DNA of 10,192 nt from JAGDXZ01 sp049966915. GTDB lineage: Archaea; Micrarchaeota; Micrarchaeia; Micrarchaeales; CABMGC01. Below the pieces are notes generated by a model, which was not told the DNA's origin, searched no databases, and was given only the letters and a program-made list of their open reading frames with translations. This document shows, piece by piece, positions 1 to 4,633 of this stretch. The translations under genes were made by a program, and so were the position numbers. The stretch's first letter is position 1; each line of letters opens with the position of its first letter. The stretch lies in assembly GCA_049966915.1 (NCBI GenBank), contig JBMFTS010000027.1:1-10192 (forward strand), read 5' to 3'.

Positions 1-2
1 AC

Positions 3-62
3 ATTCTTAAATTGCACCGAAAAGGATATGCATGGGTAAAGCAACCAAAGTCAAAAAGATAA
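3..62 (+). CDS. Possible C-terminal tail of an upstream gene (partial)
   Basis: One plus-strand frame is open from the window edge to a TAA at 60-62. It encodes a basic tail of 19 residues ending WVKQPKSKR. The stretch is too short to identify, and a second frame is also open to a TAA at 37-39. The basic composition and the position just before the TATA-like region of the next gene make a real C-terminus plausible, but nothing more can be said. Confidence 0.25.
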   Translation: MLKLHRKGYAWVKQPKSKR

Positions 63-64
63 TG

Positions 65-108
65 TTATATATCTGTTATACATATATTATGTATTGATTA
101 TATGTATA
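65..108 (+). promoter_or_regulatory. Promoter and inverted-repeat operator of the toxin-antitoxin pair
   Basis: A TATA-like TTATATAT lies at 65-72, about 34 nt before the antitoxin ATG at 102, so the transcript would have a very short leader. A perfect 10-bp inverted repeat, TATACATATA at 77-86 and TATATGTATA at 99-108, has a 12-bp spacer and a 22-bp arm-to-arm period, two helical turns on one DNA face. A third half-site TATGTAT at 88-94 also mirrors ATACATA at 78-84. The right arm covers the start codon. Autorepression by the ribbon-helix-helix antitoxin is known for such modules; binding here is inferred. The region is AT-rich, so some chance symmetry is expected. Confidence 0.55.
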
Positions 109-338
109 CAACCATACAAATTACGAAACAAACGAGAGAAAAATTAAACAGACTCAAGCCATACAAGAGAGTAACCTATGATGAGTTAATATCTGCACTA
201 GTGGACTTGATTCCTGAGGGCGATGACGAGGGCAAGTATGCCGCTGAGTTCAGAATGTCAATTTTACGCGGCCTCCTAGATCTGGTGCACGGTAGAGCGT
301 ACTCCACTGCAGAGGTCAAAAAGCAACTAGGGTTATAG
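102..338 (+). CDS. Ribbon-helix-helix type antitoxin of a RelBE-like module
   Basis: This 78-residue protein starts with a short beta strand and amphipathic helix (residues 3-36, TTIQITKQTREKLNRL followed by TYDELISALVDL), the pattern of small archaeal ribbon-helix-helix DNA-binding proteins. The C-terminal half (about 46-78) ends in RAYSTAEVKKQLGL, a tail typical of RelB-like antitoxins that wrap and inhibit a RelE toxin. The gene sits 1 nt before a RelE-like gene, the usual antitoxin-first order. Inverted repeats at 77-108 suggest that it represses its own promoter. The pair looks AT-richer than the rest of the window, as expected for a mobile accessory module. The family assignment comes from sequence pattern only. 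The ATG at 102 is the only reasonable start. Confidence 0.75.
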   Translation: MYTTIQITKQTREKLNRLKPYKRVTYDELISALVDLIPEGDDEGKYAAEFRMSILRGLLDLVHGRAYSTAEVKKQLGL

Positions 339-339
339 T

Positions 340-585
340 TTGACTTTTGAAGTACTATATTCAGAAGAAGCCTTAACGAGGCTTAAGAGCTTAGATAAAG
401 CAGTTGCCAAACGAATAATAAGAAAAATTGCAAGCTCGCAAAACAATCCTTATTTGAATTTTAGGAGGCTTGTGGGGCATTCCGAATACAAACTGCGTGT
501 TGGTGATTACAGAGTAATAGCAGATATAGACGAAAACAGGAAAGTTATCATGATTAGAACATTGGGGCACAGGAAGAACATCTAG
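340..585 (+). CDS. relE: RelE/ParE-like mRNA interferase toxin
   Basis: This 81-residue protein matches the RelE fold from end to end: the opening TFEVLYSEEALTRLKSLDK, the central NFRRLVGHSEYKLRVGDYRVIADID, and the closing IRTLGHRKNI. RelE toxins cut mRNA in the ribosomal A site and are held inactive by the upstream antitoxin. Basic residues in the positions expected for RNA binding are K51, R53, R58, R78 and K79. The start is a TTG at 340-342, 1 nt after the antitoxin stop. A TAG in frame at 328-330 and the lack of any ATG or GTG before it support this choice, and the weak start would keep toxin below antitoxin. The protein stops straight after GHRKNI, where many relatives continue with a tyrosine that in E. 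coli RelE is catalytic. A related ParE-type gyrase inhibitor cannot be excluded. Confidence 0.82.
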   Translation: MTFEVLYSEEALTRLKSLDKAVAKRIIRKIASSQNNPYLNFRRLVGHSEYKLRVGDYRVIADIDENRKVIMIRTLGHRKNI

Positions 586-603
586 ATGGGCCTAGATGAT
601 CTA
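579..603. repeat. Small palindromes at the end of the toxin gene
   Basis: CATCTAGATG at 579-588 is a perfect 10-bp palindrome spanning the toxin stop codon. The heptamer CTAGATG occurs at 582-588 and again at 592-598, the second inside TAGAT-G-ATCTA. The structure could be a weak hairpin at the end of the transcript or a remnant insertion boundary. No T-tract follows, so a simple terminator is not well supported. Confidence 0.3.
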
Positions 604-879
604 AATCTCTGCAACGCTATCTACCTCAAAAAAAGGCACTAATGGCAGCAGAAGATAAAAAGTCGACGTGGCAGTCTGCAATTGCTTGGTTTATGTGAAT
701 TTCTCCAATTGCTCTTCACACTACTGACAAGCGTTATCAGCAACATTGCCGGCTGGTGGTTCTGAACGGCAATGGCGACAATTGTTGGATAAACGGCGTT
801 ACCTCTGTGAGCAACTGGTAGTCTGGCTATACTCAGCCATGACGGCAAACGCTAAATAAGTTGGCTTTCAAAGAAGATC
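586..879. other. Intergenic stretch without a convincing gene
   Basis: About 290 bases separate the toxin from rnp4, unusually long for this dense region. Plus-strand reading from ATG 642 gives only 18 codons (MAAEDKKSTWQSAIAWFM) before a TGA; all three plus frames are broken by stops. The 69-codon minus-strand frame at 639-848 shows no family signal. No tRNA elements or clear C/D-box RNA were found. It may be a decayed gene or an insertion scar. Near its right end CTAAATAAG (850-858) is a TATA-like box about 26 nt before the rnp4 ATG. Confidence 0.5.
849..859 (+). promoter_or_regulatory. TATA-like box for rnp4
   Basis: GCTAAATAAG is centred about 26 nt upstream of the rnp4 ATG, so transcription would begin at or next to the start codon and give a leaderless mRNA, common in Archaea. 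The match to a TATA box is moderate. Confidence 0.4.
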
Positions 880-1212
880 ATGCAATCTAAAAGCCTTGCG
901 AGAAGCGTGGCAAGCGAGCGCATAGTTGCTCTTCTTGGCTTGGCCGAGCGTGCTGCGCGCGATAATACGCAGCAAAGCAGGTTATTGGAGAAGCGCTATG
1001 TCCGGCTCGCAAAACTCATAAGCGCGCACTACAAGGTCAAGATTTCCAAGGAATTAAAGCAAAGGCTATGCAAAAAATGCGACAACTTTCTTGTGCCAGG
1101 AGTAAATTGCGTGGTGCGAATTGCCAGCAGTCGGAACTATGTGGTTTACAAGTGCGAATGCGGTGCCGAAAGGCACATTCCTTATTCTAAACCCACAATC
1201 CGCAAAAATTAA
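880..1212 (+). CDS. rnp4: RNase P protein component 4 (Rpp21/Rpr2 family)
   Basis: A 110-residue protein of the archaeal Rnp4 family, a zinc-ribbon subunit of RNase P that pairs with Rnp1 (Rpp29) and helps the catalytic RNA cut 5' leaders from pre-tRNAs. The N-terminal half is helical and fits the family pattern (ERIVALLGLAERAA, then KRYVRLAKLISAHYKVKISKEL). The zinc ribbon follows: C64 and C67 in LCKKCDNFLVPGVNC, then C92 and C94 in KCECG. Relatives usually have a CX2C second pair; here it is CXC, so C77 or a shifted geometry may contribute. Length is normal. The ATG at 880 is the only start, because a TAA in frame precedes it at 854-856. The gene stands alone on the plus strand and converges on the DJ-1-like gene with a 6-nt gap. 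Confidence 0.92.
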   Translation: MQSKSLARSVASERIVALLGLAERAARDNTQQSRLLEKRYVRLAKLISAHYKVKISKELKQRLCKKCDNFLVPGVNCVVRIASSRNYVVYKCECGAERHIPYSKPTIRKN

Positions 1213-1232
1213 CCAGCTTTATTTTATTCCAA
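1213..1232 (+). terminator. Possible T-rich terminator shared by converging genes
   Basis: The 6-nt gap between the converging stops continues into CTTTATTTTATT on the plus strand, inside the end of the DJ-1-like gene. A T-tract on the minus strand (TTAATTTTTG) lies inside the end of rnp4. Archaeal termination relies on such T-runs, so each gene may terminate inside its neighbour's 3' end. No strong hairpin is present. Confidence 0.3.
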
Positions 1233-1743
1233 GCGCGTCTGCTATCGCACCTACAAATTCTTGCATGTCTGCATCATCGCTCGCAGTAAGTATGCCTTTG
1301 TCCATGACAAGCGGGGCGTTAGTCATCACTCCCCGGTACAAGCCCACAAGCCTCTTCGCGTCTTCGTCATCTATGCTTGCTATCTTGGTGTCTTTTATTA
1401 CGTTTGATTTTGCGACTACTTTTATCGCATTGCCAACTGCTGCAATAAGCTTCTTGTTTTCATGCGCCACCTTTATCCTGTCTAATATCTGCCTGTTTTC
1501 GTATAGCCTGGACGATTCAACGCCCGGTCCATCTACGATAAGCACTGCATCGGTGTATGCCGGCTCGAATTCGTCAGCCCTTGCGTCCTGCTTTCTCGTT
1601 GCGCCGTGATACCCTTTGCAAGTGGCCTCAGCGGTGCTAAGAATTTCGTGCTCTATGCCCTTTTTGTCAAGGAACAGCTCAGCCTTCGCCAGCGTCTCAT
1701 CCTTGAAGTCATTCGGCGCTATTATTATCGATACCTTCGCCAT
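1219..1743 (-). CDS. DJ-1/PfpI-fold protein without the catalytic cysteine
   Basis: A 174-residue protein with the class I glutamine amidotransferase-like fold of the DJ-1/PfpI family: beta strand KVSIIIAPNDF (3-13), DAVLIVDGPG (65-74), the strand and elbow KLIAAVGNAIKVVA (98-111), and the late VMDKGILTASDDADMQEFVGAI (146-167). Family members include glyoxalases, chaperones and intracellular proteases that use a cysteine at the nucleophile elbow, normally AICHG. Here the same place reads AVGNA: Cys is Gly104 and the following His is Asn105. The only cysteine is C42, far from the elbow, so canonical catalysis is unlikely and the substrate is unknown. The ATG at 1743 follows AAGGCGATTGC, a close Shine-Dalgarno. 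The gene lies 21 nt after the surface-protein stop and is probably its operon partner. Confidence 0.8.
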   Translation of the reverse strand: MAKVSIIIAPNDFKDETLAKAELFLDKKGIEHEILSTAEATCKGYHGATRKQDARADEFEPAYTDAVLIVDGPGVESSRLYENRQILDRIKVAHENKKLIAAVGNAIKVVAKSNVIKDTKIASIDDEDAKRLVGLYRGVMTNAPLVMDKGILTASDDADMQEFVGAIADALGIK

Positions 1744-1764
1744 GCAATCGCCTTGTTTTTACGA

Positions 1765-3750
1765 TTATGCATTATAGTTGTGCTTAATATTCATATGTTT
1801 TTCTTTCCATAGCCACACAGGCACCAAAACGCAAATAAGCAAAAGCACGATCACTACCAGCAGGCTGCTCGGCGAAATAAAGACTAATTCTACTGGCTTG
1901 CCACCTGCTGTTGCAAAGCTTTCCGTAAATAAATATTCTGCTGTGCCTTTAGCATAGCCGTATGGTATGTTGTAAAGCATGAGGCTGCCTGTGGCTCCGG
2001 TGCTTGTGGTCGTTGTTGTGCCATTTGCGAAAGTAATGTAAAGCGTGGCATTAACTGGCAACCCAAAAATGTCGTGCGATGACAAATCTATTGTGTATAC
2101 AGGCAGGGTGACGTTTATCGATTCTGGACCAAGAACCGAAAGCGCATAGCTGAAATTTAACAGAGTTCCTTTGTACACGGCTCCGGTAATGCTATAGCTG
2201 CCCGGTTCCATGTATGTGCTGGAATTTACGCGCATACCGTTTACTATGTAATACTCCGGGCTTATGGCCGAGCCGTTATAGTTTTTGCCGTGTATGTCCA
2301 CTTTGTATTCGTATGCAAAAAGTGCCTTCAAGGTTACTGGCTTAGTTATTTTTGCCACGATCTCTTGTTGCGTGCTGCCATTGCTCCATTTCACGAACGC
2401 GAATCTTTCACTAGCCGAAATGTTTTTGAACGGATTGAGCACCATTATCGTGTCATTGCTCCCTTCCTGAATCCAGCCTGATCCGGTGGCATTGCCGTAT
2501 TGCGACGAAACGCTTACCAGCAGCTGATGCTCATAATTTGCATGGAGCTGCACAGGCCTGTTTACTAAGAGCGTGCCGTTTGCATTTGCATTGCCGTTGC
2601 TCCAGTTTACAAACGCAAATCTCGAATCGTTGCTTATGTAAACATTGCTTTTATAAACTCCGTATTTTGCTATGCTTCCGGCAGGGTACCAGCCAGTTCC
2701 GTATGTGGAGAAGTTTCCAGTAACGTTTACGAAATATTCAACGGTGTAGTTTGCTCGTTCTGTTATGTTGCCGTACATGTTTACCATGCTGCTGTTTGCT
2801 GTGCCGGTATATGCGCCGGGGCCTGTTCCTTCCCAGTGCGAGAACACCGCGCGAGCTGTTTTGTTGAAATATATTGCTGCCGGCGCGCTTATCTGTGCTT
2901 GCGAATATGCCGCATATTCTATGCTGCTGTTAATGTTGCCGAATGGTGACAAAACGCGCAGCCAGTAGCCAAGATGCCAAAGTTCCGTGCCGTTGGTGCT
3001 AGTGGGCAAGCCCGAACCCACTTCAAAGTAGTTGACCCTGTTGCCTATTTCTTCCACGCCGTACGGATTAGGTATGCTGGTTTTGCTTCCCACGCCGTAG
3101 GAAATGATTGCATATGCGTTTTCCACAGGGAGAAATGTGTCATACTTGTATGCCGATAAGTTTGCGAATATTACCGGCAGCATGCGGCTCGTATACCCGC
3201 TGCTGTTGGCAAGCTCTGCTATTGCCACAGGCGGATTAGGCCCAGAGCTCGATGTGCCCAAGTTTACTGCGCCTATCTGCTTGCCGTCAAACAACACATG
3301 CCACGTATCACCCAAAGAATAAAAGCCGTAAGTGTGGAAAGTGCCGTTTGCGCCTGCAGAGCCGTCTGGGCCCATTGCGCCCAAAAAGCTGGAATTGTCT
3401 CCGGGCAGAAAGTATTCGTAAAACCACGTTGGCTTTCCTGCAGTAAGAAGCACGGTGCTGCTGCAGCCCGAAACTGTGCAGTTTGTAGGATAGTAGCCGG
3501 TCTGGTTTTCGACAGTGTAGCCCACTTGCAAGAATGCGCCATTTTGCAGGTTTTCTCCTACCCAAAACGCCATTGAGCCGCTGCTGCTTTGCTGGTTGGC
3601 TACAGTTTCTATGCTTACCATGGCGCCGTTATTCTGCGCGGCGGAATTGCCGGCTCGCGCACCGGACTGGAACCAATATTCCGCATTTGCTATGCCAGCA
3701 AAGCACACTAAGCCCAATAGCAATGCAGCCAACAGGCTAAGCCCTTTCAT
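1765..3750 (-). CDS. Secreted, membrane-anchored surface glycoprotein with InlB-like repeats
   Basis: A large exported protein of 661 residues with unknown partner. A signal peptide (about 1-23, hydrophobic core LSLLAALLLGLVCFAGI, cleavage likely after ANA) leads the chain out. Residues about 24-250 form a beta-rich region (SMAFWVGENL, FLQVGYTVEN, WFYEYFLPGD, WHVLFDGKQIG) that looks like a concanavalin/lectin-type sandwich. About 260-480 hold two clear and one weaker divergent InlB-like beta repeat of roughly 72 residues, marked by RFAFVNWSNG (377-386) and RFAFVKWSNG (449-458). A transmembrane helix (LLVVIVLLLICVLVPVWLW) and a short basic cytoplasmic tail close it. Many N-X-S/T sequons suggest N-glycosylation. 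I chose ATG 3750 rather than GTG 3756; AGGTAGTGATT lies just before it. It overlaps the dtdA stop by 14 nt, indicating translational coupling. It may be an adhesin or cell-envelope protein; the exact function is not recognised. Confidence 0.8.
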   Translation of the reverse strand: MKGLSLLAALLLGLVCFAGIANAEYWFQSGARAGNSAAQNNGAMVSIETVANQQSSSGSMAFWVGENLQNGAFLQVGYTVENQTGYYPTNCTVSGCSSTVLLTAGKPTWFYEYFLPGDNSSFLGAMGPDGSAGANGTFHTYGFYSLGDTWHVLFDGKQIGAVNLGTSSSGPNPPVAIAELANSSGYTSRMLPVIFANLSAYKYDTFLPVENAYAIISYGVGSKTSIPNPYGVEEIGNRVNYFEVGSGLPTSTNGTELWHLGYWLRVLSPFGNINSSIEYAAYSQAQISAPAAIYFNKTARAVFSHWEGTGPGAYTGTANSSMVNMYGNITERANYTVEYFVNVTGNFSTYGTGWYPAGSIAKYGVYKSNVYISNDSRFAFVNWSNGNANANGTLLVNRPVQLHANYEHQLLVSVSSQYGNATGSGWIQEGSNDTIMVLNPFKNISASERFAFVKWSNGSTQQEIVAKITKPVTLKALFAYEYKVDIHGKNYNGSAISPEYYIVNGMRVNSSTYMEPGSYSITGAVYKGTLLNFSYALSVLGPESINVTLPVYTIDLSSHDIFGLPVNATLYITFANGTTTTTSTGATGSLMLYNIPYGYAKGTAEYLFTESFATAGGKPVELVFISPSSLLVVIVLLLICVLVPVWLWKEKHMNIKHNYNA

Positions 3751-4567
3751 AATCACTACCTATTTCATTAAGTTTTTTAATTATTTCTTGCCTTTCGTTA
3801 GCGTTAAACGAGTGCCAATCAATCACTGCTATCTCAGGTTCGGGCTTGCTACGCTTGAAAGCTTGCTCAAGCATGAAGATGTTGCTGCTATCGTCTGCAT
3901 TGTAAAGCGCATATTTGGGCATGATGTGCGCAAAGGCGTAGCCCTTGTTTTTGGCAAGTTCTGAAAATTTGCGCGGATAATGGTTAGAGCCTATGCCTAT
4001 AACTATCTTGCTGTACTCTGCCTTTTTACGAAGCGAATCAAGCAGCGAAGCGCCAAGCATGCCCGCAAGCTCCTTGCTTGCTATTGTGTTTTCATTTCCT
4101 CCTATTTCTACGAACAGCGACGGCGTGTTGAGCAGCGGCCCATGATGCGTGGCTTCATAAGTAACTTCTATCGTGTTTTTGTCTGCGGCTTTGCTTGCCT
4201 TTTGAAGCACTGTGAGCATCTCAATAGGCGCAGCTACAGAAAGTGCGTGCGGCTTGCCGCCGAGCTTTGCCTCCCCGTTCCAATTGCCAGTGGCGTGCGT
4301 CGTGAACGATCCTACTCCTGCGGCGCTTACGTGCTTGCTCAGCATGTATGCGGCATCAAGGCCAAGAGTGTCAACAAATTCGGCGTTGATCAGCTCTGTT
4401 TCGCTTCTTACTAGCGCGGCATCAAGCTCTTCAGAATAAAGCACGCCGTGCAAGTCTTCTGCAAACTCGGCGTTTTCGCGCAAGTAGTCTGCAATATTCT
4501 TAGACGCCTCGTCAGCTTCGTTAAATATTATGCCTATCGTCGGAACAACCCTATGCAACGCATGCAA
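3737..4567 (-). CDS. dtdA: D-aminoacyl-tRNA deacylase, archaeal/plant DTD2 type
   Basis: DtdA hydrolyses the ester between a D-amino acid (such as D-Tyr) and tRNA, recycling mischarged tRNA and keeping D-residues out of proteins; it acts in the cytosol and is zinc-dependent. The 276-residue length is normal. Family motifs in order: GSFTTHATGNW (86-96), EATHHGP (138-144), FVEIGGNE (152-159), GIGSNHYPRKF (191-201) and HIMPKYAL (214-221), with histidines H91, H141, H142, H196 and H214 as candidate metal or catalytic ligands. No ATG exists at the N-terminus. Two TTG codons at 4567 and 4558 could start it, inside a 9-nt tandem repeat (TTGCATGCG then TTGCATAGG). A TATA-like box at 4596-4606 would start transcription near 4575, so the mRNA has almost no leader. 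Its stop overlaps the next gene. The family call is firm; the start is not. Confidence 0.92.
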   Translation of the reverse strand: MHALHRVVPTIGIIFNEADEASKNIADYLRENAEFAEDLHGVLYSEELDAALVRSETELINAEFVDTLGLDAAYMLSKHVSAAGVGSFTTHATGNWNGEAKLGGKPHALSVAAPIEMLTVLQKASKAADKNTIEVTYEATHHGPLLNTPSLFVEIGGNENTIASKELAGMLGASLLDSLRKKAEYSKIVIGIGSNHYPRKFSELAKNKGYAFAHIMPKYALYNADDSSNIFMLEQAFKRSKPEPEIAVIDWHSFNANERQEIIKKLNEIGSDYERA

Positions 4568-4594
4568 CGATTGACGCAGAAATTACAAAAGCAA

Positions 4595-4606
4595 ATAATA
4601 TAAACC
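4595..4606 (-). promoter_or_regulatory. TATA-like box for dtdA
   Basis: On the minus strand GTTTATATTATT lies in the 66-nt gap after rad50. Its centre is about 34 nt before the TTG at 4567, so transcription would begin about 8 nt upstream of that codon. This suggests that dtdA, the surface protein and the DJ-1-like gene form a separate unit from rad50. Confidence 0.55.
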
Positions 4607-4633
4607 GCAGCTCTTCTCGCGGCCGTTGCCAAG

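Noticed and set aside
32..97. 22-codon frame MGKATKVKKIM... before the antitoxin
   Set aside because: It overlaps the promoter and operator region, has an AT-driven tail and no ribosome binding site.
639..848. 69-codon minus-strand frame in the gap before rnp4
   Set aside because: No recognisable motif, no ribosome binding site and odd composition; treated as chance.
3273..3576. Several overlapping 85-92-codon frames on both strands within the surface protein gene
   Set aside because: They are shadows of the surface protein coding frame, which has a signal peptide, repeats and anchor.
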